Part shown: in pieces, positions 1 to 5,814 of the stretch | How positions within the stretch are numbered: position 1 is the stretch's first letter | Layout: every line of letters begins with the position of its first letter | Assembly (NCBI GenBank): GCA_016296785.1 | Contig: JAEDHX010000080.1 | Coordinates: 1 to 7,774, forward strand | Source of the DNA: Coprococcus sp. | GTDB taxonomy: Bacteria > Bacillota > Clostridia > Lachnospirales > Lachnospiraceae | DNA: 7,774 nt | Direction: 5' to 3' | Translations under genes and position numbers: made by a program | The notes under the pieces: generated by a model | Databases searched by the model: none | Told to the model about the DNA's origin: nothing | What the model saw: only the letters and a program-made list of their open reading frames with translations

Positions 1-50
1 TCTTCGATTTCTTCAGCATCTTCGATTTCTTCAGCATCTTCGATTTCTTC
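1..50. repeat. 18-bp in-frame tandem repeat coding EEIEDA
   Basis: An 18-base unit (tcttcgatttcttcagca) occurs twice without a mismatch at 1-18 and 19-36, followed by 14 bases of a third copy to position 50. The array may continue past the left edge. As 18 is a multiple of three, each copy adds six residues (EEIEDA) to the acidic tail of the TPR protein without breaking the frame. Confidence 0.9.
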
Positions 51-1175
51 AAAATCCTCATATGCATCCGCCATAACTATTGTTTCTGCTTCATCGCCAA
101 CAAAGAAATCATCTTCAAATGAATCAAATTCATCAATCTCTTCCTGGGATTCATCAACAGTAGGAATAACTGTTTCTTCATCCTCTGCTTGAGATTCTGC
201 CTCATGACTCATTAATTCTTCATCAGAAGAAAGAACTTCATCTAACAAGCTTTGTTTATTAACTTCTTGTTCACCTAGCTCGGCAACAACCTCTTCGAAT
301 GCCTCTTCGTCCTTCTTAGACATTCTTTTTCTGCCAAACCAACCCTTTTTCTCTTCTTTATCTTCTTCTTTTTGTTCTTTTCTATCTCTTTTACTATCCT
401 TCGAACGAGAAAAGATTGACTTAAGCTTAACGCTATTAGGCACCGGCTCATCATCTTCAACCATAATCATTATCTTCGGATCCTTTGGATGAATTCTAAG
501 CTCGTCCTCCTTTAATACCTTTGCCTCGAATTCTCTAACTTCTGCCATAGACTCATCATTATCTTCAGCTTTCTCAGGAAATACATAAATATACTTCTCA
601 GCAATACTCATATCATCAATCAAATTATCAATACGTTCAAAATATGATGAATTCTTATACTTAGCTCTAAATTCGGTGCTATCAGCAAGAAGCTTATCGT
701 CATTCTTCATGGCAGCATGAAGATAAAGCATCTCTAAATCCCAAATCTCATCATTCTCCATCTCATTTGCAGAAAGAAGAATGCTATATAGTTCGAGAAC
801 AGGCTTTCTATATGCCTTTGCAATAAGATATTCAATTCGAATAGTACCAACATCCCTAGTAGGCTGGTTAAAATTGTAAATATCATAATAATACTCTGCT
901 AAATCAAATAGTCCCATTGAAAGATAGAGCTTAATAATCGAATAAATAATCTTATTACCTACAGGAGCCATTGAATGAGCTCTTACAAGTGCCATACGTG
1001 CTTTGTCATACTTACCATTCTCATAATACACCTCACCACATATTCTAATAAACTGTGGACTAAGAGATTTCGTAAGATCCTGATGCTCAAGAATATCCAT
1101 AGCAAGGCTATAATCACCATTCTCAGCAAGCTCTTTTATTTTATTTACACTAGACATACTTATTCCTGTACCCAT
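1..1175 (-). CDS. TPR-repeat protein with basic linker and long acidic tail (C-terminus beyond window)
   Basis: This frame is open from an ATG at 1175 to the left edge with no stop, so 391 codons are visible and the C-terminus is missing. Residues about 9-104 form helical pairs of tetratricopeptide type; the clearest, about 40-70, has the G-x-x-Y, G-x-Y-x-x-A and final A-x-x-P pattern. More helical sequence runs to about 200. Residues about 250-287 are rich in Lys and Arg (SRSK, KKGWFGRKR). From 288 onward the chain is strongly acidic and low in complexity, ending in repeats of EEIEDA. No signal peptide or membrane segment is visible, so it is probably a cytoplasmic scaffold; TPRs usually bind other proteins. 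It lies 40 bases after the rhomboid gene and is probably cotranscribed with it. The start is uncertain: ATG 1175 has GGGAG 10 bases upstream, while in-frame ATG 1157 has AGGA 6 bases upstream. No specific function is recognised. Confidence 0.85.
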   Translation of the reverse strand, partial: MGTGISMSSVNKIKELAENGDYSLAMDILEHQDLTKSLSPQFIRICGEVYYENGKYDKARMALVRAHSMAPVGNKIIYSIIKLYLSMGLFDLAEYYYDIYNFNQPTRDVGTIRIEYLIAKAYRKPVLELYSILLSANEMENDEIWDLEMLYLHAAMKNDDKLLADSTEFRAKYKNSSYFERIDNLIDDMSIAEKYIYVFPEKAEDNDESMAEVREFEAKVLKEDELRIHPKDPKIMIMVEDDEPVPNSVKLKSIFSRSKDSKRDRKEQKEEDKEEKKGWFGRKRMSKKDEEAFEEVVAELGEQEVNKQSLLDEVLSSDEELMSHEAESQAEDEETVIPTVDESQEEIDEFDSFEDDFFVGDEAETIVMADAYEDFEEIEDAEEIEDAEEIE

Positions 1176-1215
1176 AGTATATCAACTCCCAGCTTTTAGT
1201 CATCGTTTAATTTTA

Positions 1216-2235
1216 TCATATTGTATGTTTCTTTACAACCTTTTGATTAATAAGGACGATAAATAATCCAATAAGCAATCCTGCAATTAATCCTCCTACA
1301 TGAGCCGCATTATCAATATTCTCATTAGAAACATAGCCATTGATAATAGTTAATATAGAAAGAACTGCAAGATTCCATAATGATAAATCACTTATTCTTC
1401 CTTTATTAAATACCGCAAATGTTATCATGATACCAATAAGTCCAAATACTGCACCAGATGCACCGGCCGAATATGTATAATCATTACCACTAAACACTAT
1501 CGAAACAATAGATGCTGCTATACCTGTAAATGTATACGAAATTATCATCATGGTCTTGCCAACAAGATTCTCTACTCTAGCTCCAAGAGCAATCAAAACT
1601 ATCATATTGCTAAATAGATGAGTAAGTCCAAGATGAACAAACATAGCTGTAAACAAGCGATAATACTCATGGTTAACTAAAACATCATTCATATTATTTG
1701 CTAATGCTGAAACGATAATTGAATTACCATATTCATCAGTGTTCATAACTGATATTATATATATAACAATATTCAAAACTACTAAGATTGGTGTTACTAC
1801 ACCAAACAACCTTTTTATTCTTGTAATATATTTTTCATGTTCGATCTCAGTCTTCTTGTCGATTACACTATATAGTCCGTCAAAATCCTCCGGTTGATTT
1901 TCAAATACATATAGCCTGCCATAGTCCTCCGTAAACAACCAGACATTATCAACTGATGCAACTATATCTTTAGTTACATCATCAAACATTCCATCCGGTG
2001 TTAACAGGATATTAAGCAGTTCAATCTTCATTCTGGTATTCTCTGATAAATCCGTTATAATCTTACTGTTAAAAGCCTTTAATGATTTACTGTTTAATCC
2101 GTGAGAACTTCCTATAACAACAACGTATACGGTATCACCACAGGTTCTACCGTATACATTATTGCTTTCAGGGTTTAATTTTTTGTATTCTTTATTTTCT
2201 AATAATTTAACAAGTTGTAAAAAATATTGTTGCAT
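1216..2235 (-). CDS. Rhomboid-family intramembrane serine protease with N-terminal soluble domain (YqgP/GluP-like)
   Basis: This 339-residue protein cleaves membrane proteins inside the bilayer. Residues 1-140 are a soluble domain. The rhomboid core follows, with about six membrane segments near 143-163, 196-217, 227-248, 256-276, 285-300 and 309-330. The catalytic serine is Ser260 in G-A-S-G-A and the catalytic histidine is His312 in A-A-H-V-G-G. The oxyanion-side motif is H201-x4-H206-x3-N210. All expected catalytic residues are present, so an active protease is likely. Soluble domain followed by rhomboid core matches B. subtilis YqgP from memory, but the TPR region that YqgP has at its C-terminus is absent here and a TPR protein is encoded next. 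The ATG at 2235 is preceded by AGGA lying in the last codons of the upstream gene, whose stop is one base away, so translation is probably coupled. The substrate is unknown. Confidence 0.93.
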   Translation of the reverse strand: MQQYFLQLVKLLENKEYKKLNPESNNVYGRTCGDTVYVVVIGSSHGLNSKSLKAFNSKIITDLSENTRMKIELLNILLTPDGMFDDVTKDIVASVDNVWLFTEDYGRLYVFENQPEDFDGLYSVIDKKTEIEHEKYITRIKRLFGVVTPILVVLNIVIYIISVMNTDEYGNSIIVSALANNMNDVLVNHEYYRLFTAMFVHLGLTHLFSNMIVLIALGARVENLVGKTMMIISYTFTGIAASIVSIVFSGNDYTYSAGASGAVFGLIGIMITFAVFNKGRISDLSLWNLAVLSILTIINGYVSNENIDNAAHVGGLIAGLLIGLFIVLINQKVVKKHTI

Positions 2236-2236
2236 A

Positions 2237-3346
2237 TTATAATCCTAAGAATACATTTTCAACCTTCTCAATTACAGTATCTTTCATATTTCCTCTTGTC
2301 TTTTCATACTGAAGACCTGATTCCATAATCTCAAGAAGCTGCATTCTAAGGCTAGAATCTATATCCTTAATGTACTTCATAAGTACATCCTTAATCTCCA
2401 TAACAAATTCTTTTGTCTGCATCTCTGCAATCATTGGCTCGTAATCAAATGTTACTGTCTTCTTCATCTCATCCTGTCTTCTGCCACAGATTACGCACTC
2501 TTCTGCACCGCCTTCATTTACATGACCACAGTTACATGTCCATACAAGTCCATCTGATTTATAATTTACAACAGCGTCAATTCCCTTCTTAACCTTAAGC
2601 GCTTTAAGCTTAGTAGTAGTGAGGCTAATATCGATTGGATCATCACCACATACATAAACACCTCTTGCGGTTACATATTTCTTTATATAAATCTTAGCTG
2701 TATCAATCATCTTAATATATTTCTCAGGAAGCTTGCATTCAGTATAATCTGCCTTAAGAATGGCAAGATTATTTTTATCAAATACAAAATCAACACCTTG
2801 AAGAGTAGTTGTATCTCCATAGATATTAAGGAATTCAACATCAGCCTTTATTGCCTTAATTTCATCATTATTATAGTTGTTAAACCATGCAGATATCTTT
2901 GTTCCATTACCTTCAGAAGCAAGTATTACCTTAACTGCTCTTGGAACAAGCTTATCATAATAGTTTGTAACAAGAATCTCATTTCTAATGAATGAGCTCT
3001 TCTCGAATTCTGAACGGTATTTCTCCTTAAGCTTTACAAGTGTACCGCTTGCAACTACTGCTGTTGTGTTATTAGAATATTCAACAACATTTGTTCCGAA
3101 TCCAACAACAGCATTATATTTTGTTTCTTTTACCATCTGTGTAAAGTTCTTAATTGTCTCATTCAAAACACCATCAAGCTTCTCCTGATATACACTACTT
3201 CTATCAGTAGCAATATCAGCGATAGATGAACCAAAATCCTTTAAAAAGTTTGAGCTAATAATAGTCTGTGTAAAACGATAGTTACCATACTCTGCTATCT
3301 CATAGCCTTCAAAACTCGTACCTGATGTAACCATAATTTCTTCCAT
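2237..3346 (-). CDS. YbjQ-domain protein with RanBP2-like four-cysteine zinc finger
   Basis: This 369-residue protein is likely cytoplasmic, with no signal peptide or membrane segment. Residues about 5-105 resemble the YbjQ family (UPF0145): V-T-S-G-T-S-F-E-G-Y-E-I opens it, N-A-V-V-G-F-G lies in the middle, and A-S-G-T-L-V closes it. The family is labelled putative heavy-metal-binding, and its function is not firmly known. Residues 106-260 are unrecognised and of mixed strand and helix. Residues 269-288 form a compact zinc knuckle: Trp269, Cys271, Cys273, Asn277, Cys284 and Cys287, in the style of RanBP2 fingers. Residues about 295-369 look helical. The protein is far longer than a stand-alone YbjQ domain of about 100 residues. 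The start at 3346 has GGAGG nine bases upstream; Met5 is an alternative. It is the first gene of the operon with the rhomboid and TPR proteins. The YbjQ and zinc-knuckle calls are good; the cellular role is unknown. Confidence 0.85.
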   Translation of the reverse strand: MEEIMVTSGTSFEGYEIAEYGNYRFTQTIISSNFLKDFGSSIADIATDRSSVYQEKLDGVLNETIKNFTQMVKETKYNAVVGFGTNVVEYSNNTTAVVASGTLVKLKEKYRSEFEKSSFIRNEILVTNYYDKLVPRAVKVILASEGNGTKISAWFNNYNNDEIKAIKADVEFLNIYGDTTTLQGVDFVFDKNNLAILKADYTECKLPEKYIKMIDTAKIYIKKYVTARGVYVCGDDPIDISLTTTKLKALKVKKGIDAVVNYKSDGLVWTCNCGHVNEGGAEECVICGRRQDEMKKTVTFDYEPMIAEMQTKEFVMEIKDVLMKYIKDIDSSLRMQLLEIMESGLQYEKTRGNMKDTVIEKVENVFLGL

Positions 3347-3387
3347 AAATATGTACCTCCATGTAATTGTAATGCATCAATAATAAA

Positions 3388-3416
3388 ATTGTATCACATC
3401 ATCTCATAATAAACAA
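3388..3416 (-). promoter_or_regulatory. Candidate sigma-A promoter for the YbjQ-rhomboid-TPR operon
   Basis: On the minus strand a TACAAT -10 box (3388-3393) is preceded by TGA, giving an extended -10. TTGTTT lies 17 bases upstream (3411-3416) as a poor -35. Transcription would begin near 3381, leaving a leader of about 35 bases before the ATG at 3346, with GGAGG inside it. This is consistent with an operon separate from folA upstream, though readthrough from folA cannot be excluded. Confidence 0.5.
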
Positions 3417-3449
3417 ATATTTTTTGTGAATTTTTCATCAAAAAGCAAA

Positions 3450-3971
3450 CTAATTTTGTTTATTATTCTCAAATATCATTGGATTTGTATTAATATATTC
3501 ATTAAAATTATATTCTAAATCATCAAACAATTTCAAATCACTACTAGCTTCAAGCTTCCAAGATTCAATATTGTCAATATTTGGAATAAAAGCATCAGCC
3601 TCATATTCCTTATATATCTTTGTAATATATGCTTTATCACAATATGGCACCATCATATCGTACACAGTTTGTCCGCCAATAATAAATATATCCTCTGATG
3701 AATACTTTTTAAGCTCATCCATAAGCTCATCTAATGAATGGACTACTGTTGCGCCTTCTACAGCATAATCATAATTCCTGCTAAGAATAATATTAATCCT
3801 TCCTGAAAGAGGCTTTTTATTAGGAAACTCCTCAAGTGTTTTTCTACCTAGTACTACAACATGCCCCATTGTAACATTCCTGAAATACTTTTGATCTTCA
3901 GAAATCCTTGCCAAAAGCTTTCCTTTATTACCAATTGCCCAATTTTTGTCAACTGCAGCTATAAAATTCAT
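3450..3971 (-). CDS. folA: Dihydrofolate reductase
   Basis: The 173-residue enzyme reduces 7,8-dihydrofolate to tetrahydrofolate with NADPH and is the target of trimethoprim. The N-terminal A-A-V-D-K-N-W-A-I-G-N segment is typical. Asp26 followed by Phe30 matches the catalytic acid and Phe31 of E. coli DHFR. The cofactor and substrate motifs G-R-K-T (42-45), G-R (57-58) and I-I-G-G (97-100) are present. One oddity: the Pro-Trp of the M20 loop (Pro21-Trp22 in E. coli) is Leu20-Ala21 here. Length is slightly above the usual 160 owing to a short C-terminal tail. An AGGAGA ribosome site lies seven bases before the ATG. The gene begins 28 bases after the thyA stop and is surely cotranscribed with it, which makes sense because ThyA generates the dihydrofolate that this enzyme recycles. 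Confidence 0.95.
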   Translation of the reverse strand: MNFIAAVDKNWAIGNKGKLLARISEDQKYFRNVTMGHVVVLGRKTLEEFPNKKPLSGRINIILSRNYDYAVEGATVVHSLDELMDELKKYSSEDIFIIGGQTVYDMMVPYCDKAYITKIYKEYEADAFIPNIDNIESWKLEASSDLKLFDDLEYNFNEYINTNPMIFENNKQN

Positions 3972-3999
3972 ATAAAATTCTCCTTTATGACTTCATATT

Positions 4000-4830
4000 C
4001 TAAACAGCAATAGGTATGTTATTAACCTGAGGTCCTGTAACATAGTCTTCTATTGTAATATCATCAGTTGTGAATTTGTAAAAATCCTTAACATCAGGAT
4101 TTAATGAAAACTTTGGTGCCGGATATGTCGGTCTTGATATTAATTCCTTTACTATAGGTATATGTCTGTCATAAATATGTGCATCAGCTATTACATGAAC
4201 AAGCTCACCCGGTTTGAAACCTGTTACTTGAGCTATCATATGAACAAGAACAGCATATTGAACTACATTCCAGTTATTTGCTGCAAGTACATCCTGTGAG
4301 CGCTGATTAAGTATTGCATTAAGTCTTTCACCTGTAACATTAAAGGTCATACTATAAGCACATGGATACAGATTCATTTCATGCAAATCCTGATGAACAT
4401 ATATATTTGTCATCATTCTTCTGCTATATGGATTATTCTTAAGATCATATATAAGTCTGTCTACCTGGTCCATCATACCTTCTTTATACTTATGCTTAAC
4501 ACCTAACTGATATCCATATGCTTTACCAATAGAACCATTTTCATCTGCCCAGCTATCCCATATATGACTCTTCAAATCATGTACATTATTTGATTTTTTC
4601 TGCCATATCCACAGCATCTCATCTACTGCTGATTTAATGTAAGTCTTTCTAAGTGTAATAGCAGGAAATTCCTTAGATAAATCATACCTGTTAACTACAC
4701 CAAATCTCTTTATTGTATAAGCATAGCTGCCATCCTCCCATTTCGGTCTGACCTTCTCTCCTTCTGTACTATATCCATTATCAATAATATCCCTGCACAT
4801 ATTAATAAACAAATCATCTGCTAAACTCAT
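4000..4830 (-). CDS. thyA: Thymidylate synthase (ThyA type)
   Basis: The 276-residue enzyme methylates dUMP to dTMP using methylene-tetrahydrofolate, releasing dihydrofolate. Visible motifs are R-K-T (61-63), E-M-L-W-I-W (71-76), S-R-R (136-138), the catalytic cysteine Cys157 in L-Y-P-C-A, Q-R-S-Q-D (176-180), N-W-N (186-188) replacing the usual P-F-N, and D-A-H-I-Y (216-220). The chain ends in I-A-V, in keeping with the family's closing C-terminus. The residue after the catalytic cysteine is Ala158, where most ThyA proteins have His (His147 in E. coli). Length is normal. The ribosome site before ATG 4830 is weak: GGGA and TGGG lie 9-13 bases upstream, with no canonical AGGAGG. It is the first gene of the thyA-folA operon, read from the promoter at 4879-4907 and divergent from the XRE regulators. 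Confidence 0.96.
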   Translation of the reverse strand: MSLADDLFINMCRDIIDNGYSTEGEKVRPKWEDGSYAYTIKRFGVVNRYDLSKEFPAITLRKTYIKSAVDEMLWIWQKKSNNVHDLKSHIWDSWADENGSIGKAYGYQLGVKHKYKEGMMDQVDRLIYDLKNNPYSRRMMTNIYVHQDLHEMNLYPCAYSMTFNVTGERLNAILNQRSQDVLAANNWNVVQYAVLVHMIAQVTGFKPGELVHVIADAHIYDRHIPIVKELISRPTYPAPKFSLNPDVKDFYKFTTDDITIEDYVTGPQVNNIPIAV

Positions 4831-4878
4831 ATTGATCTACCCATCCCTTCACATTTTGTATTAAAATCATCTTTCGTT

Positions 4879-4907
4879 AGTATATCATAAAGATTTAATT
4901 ACATCAA
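4879..4907 (-). promoter_or_regulatory. Sigma-A promoter of thyA-folA
   Basis: On the minus strand TTGATG (4902-4907) and TATACT (4879-4884) are separated by exactly 17 bases. TGA directly before the -10 box gives an extended -10. Transcription should start near 4872, giving a leader of about 40 bases to the thyA ATG. No riboswitch-like structure is evident in so short a leader. AACG follows the -10 box (4875-4878 on the plus strand reads cgtt), as it does at the opposite promoter. Confidence 0.7.
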
Positions 4908-4929
4908 AATATACTTTTCATTACATTTA

Positions 4930-4958
4930 AGTTTTTTTCATTATTTTTTTTGTACAAT
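4930..4958 (+). promoter_or_regulatory. Candidate promoter of the XRE regulator pair
   Basis: TACAAT at 4953-4958 is a fair -10 box about 30 bases before the ATG at 4987. The region 17 bases upstream is a T-rich run (near 4930-4935) with no good TTGACA match, so the promoter would be weak or need help. The -10 box lies inside overlapping palindromes (4950-4966), which fits repression by a small HTH protein. Confidence 0.4.
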
Positions 4959-4966
4959 AACGTTAT
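4950..4966. promoter_or_regulatory. Overlapping palindromes on the regulator promoter (candidate operator)
   Basis: TTGTACAA (4950-4957) and ATAACGTTAT (4957-4966) are both perfect palindromes sharing one base. They cover the candidate -10 box of the XRE genes and the bases just after it. A dimeric XRE protein bound here would block RNA polymerase. Operator function is inference from position and symmetry only; short AT-rich palindromes also arise by chance. Confidence 0.35.
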
Positions 4967-4986
4967 CAAAAATAAGGAGGTTTTTA

Positions 4987-5385
4987 ATGAATAATGAAAT
5001 CAACAACCCATTGCCAAAGCTGCTTCGTCATTACAGACTGAAAATGGGCTACACACAAAAAGAAGTAGCAGATTCTTTATCTATATCACGTTCAGGATAT
5101 GCTAATTATGAAGAAGGACGATGCAGTCCAAGCATAGAACAAATTGTAGAGCTCTCAAAGTTACTTAATCATGATTTTCTATTCGCCTATAGTCTTGCAG
5201 AAGAAGCAATGCGGCGAAGTACAAAATGTACAAAATGTTCTGACACACTATCCGAAGGCTCATCTTATAATTTTTCTCTGTCAAATAATAATGAAACTAA
5301 TTATATTCTTAATGCATATGGTATGCTTTCCAATCCAGAAAAAAAACTAATAGAAAAATATTTATCAAAAAAAATTAATCAATAG
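4987..5385 (+). CDS. XRE-family HTH transcriptional regulator (first of pair)
   Basis: This 132-residue protein has a Cro/CI-type helix-turn-helix at about 10-65. The pattern L-R-H-Y-R...Y-T-Q-K-E-V-A-D-S-L...S-R-S-G-Y-A-N-Y-E-E-G-R-C-S-P is diagnostic, with the recognition helix near 34-42. Residues 66-100 are a polar linker containing T-K-C-T-K-C (79-84), which gives a single CxxC. Residues about 104-127 form a C-terminal helix rich in Lys and Leu that could mediate dimerisation. The ATG at 4987 follows a strong AAGGAGG six bases upstream. A second, similar regulator follows 13 bases downstream. It is divergent from thyA-folA, so it may control itself and possibly that operon through the shared intergenic region. 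It could also be the residue of an element; the target is unknown. Confidence 0.9.
   Translation: MNNEINNPLPKLLRHYRLKMGYTQKEVADSLSISRSGYANYEEGRCSPSIEQIVELSKLLNHDFLFAYSLAEEAMRRSTKCTKCSDTLSEGSSYNFSLSNNNETNYILNAYGMLSNPEKKLIEKYLSKKINQ
5221..5238 (+). repeat. Perfect 9-bp tandem duplication inside the first XRE gene
   Basis: ACAAAATGT is repeated twice with no gap, in frame, coding Thr-Lys-Cys twice. The duplication creates the only CxxC motif of the protein (Cys81, Cys84). Confidence 0.85.
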
Positions 5386-5389
5386 GAGG
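5384..5389 (+). promoter_or_regulatory. Ribosome binding site overlapping the upstream stop, fixing a TTG start
   Basis: AGGAGG starts within the TAG stop of the first XRE gene (5383-5385) and lies nine bases before the TTG at 5399. No ATG or GTG in this frame lies near it, so this site is the main evidence for the TTG start and suggests translational coupling of the two regulators. Confidence 0.75.
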
Positions 5390-5398
5390 ACAATAATA

Positions 5399-5788
5399 TT
5401 GATAAAAAAACGAAAACAGCTTCCTGTTACGTTAAAAACGCTCAGAACAAACAGACACCTTAAGCAGTCAGATATTGCCAAATATCTTGGTGTATCAGTA
5501 TCAGCATATTCACATTATGAATGCGGTGAAAGAACACCGGGAGTTGATGCTCTTCTCTTGCTTGCAAAGCTTCATAAAATAAAAATCAGTTATCTAATAT
5601 TTCTTGCCTGCAACGATATTGCTGACGAAGAAAACATTACAACATCTGATATATATGATTTATTCTCTACAGAAATAACTCTGTCATACTATGAACAGAC
5701 AATTCTCAATATATATAGAACAGTTCCCGATATTTATAAACAAAATATATTGCTGTTTTGCGAAGCAGCGATTGAGTGCATGGAATAG
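5399..5788 (+). CDS. XRE-family HTH transcriptional regulator (second of pair)
   Basis: This 129-residue protein starts at TTG and has a Cro/CI-type HTH at about 8-62: L-K-T-L-R...L-K-Q-S-D-I-A-K-Y-L-G-V-S...Y-S-H-Y-E-C-G-E-R-T-P, with the recognition helix near 33-41. It resembles the first regulator along its whole length, including a C-terminal I-L-N-x-Y...helix segment (about 102-125), so the two look like diverged tandem duplicates. They may form heterodimers or compete for sites; that is inference. The only in-frame Met is near the C-terminus, which supports the TTG start with AGGAGG upstream. It ends four bases from the stop of the convergent radical SAM gene. Its target is unknown. 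Confidence 0.87.
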   Translation: MIKKRKQLPVTLKTLRTNRHLKQSDIAKYLGVSVSAYSHYECGERTPGVDALLLLAKLHKIKISYLIFLACNDIADEENITTSDIYDLFSTEITLSYYEQTILNIYRTVPDIYKQNILLFCEAAIECME

Positions 5789-5814
5789 AATACTAAGCTT
5801 CTTCAATCTTTTTT
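5770..5814 (+). terminator. Weak candidate terminator of the XRE pair
   Basis: GATTGAG (5770-5776) can pair with TTCAATC (5802-5808), six Watson-Crick pairs plus one G-T, and a run of six T follows directly (5809-5814). The 25-base loop and AT-rich stem make it weak. It would lie inside the 3' end of the convergent radical SAM gene. It competes with a separate hairpin at 5749-5772 that has a tetraloop but no T run. Confidence 0.3.

Noticed and set aside
275..460. Lysine/arginine-rich 61-codon frame on the minus strand
   Set aside because: It lies wholly within the TPR gene in another frame, and its composition merely reflects the A-rich coding sequence of the basic linker.
975..1199. 74-codon plus-strand frame opposite the TPR gene
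   Set aside because: Antisense to the well-supported TPR coding region, no ribosome site and no recognisable protein features.
3366..3371. Second TACAAT close to the YbjQ gene start
   Set aside because: No -35 at proper distance and transcription would start inside the ribosome site; the TACAAT at 3388-3393 fits better.
3421..3444. AT-rich inverted repeat after folA (TTTTTGTGAA with TTCATCAAAAA), possible folA terminator
   Set aside because: The stem is almost all A-T with a bulge, and only a broken T tract follows on the minus strand; too weak to call.
4827..4845. Tiny upstream frame ATG-GGT-AGA-TCA-ATA-TGA overlapping the thyA start, possible leader peptide
   Set aside because: Five codons with the only purine-rich stretch directly abutting the ATG, leaving no usable ribosome-site spacing.
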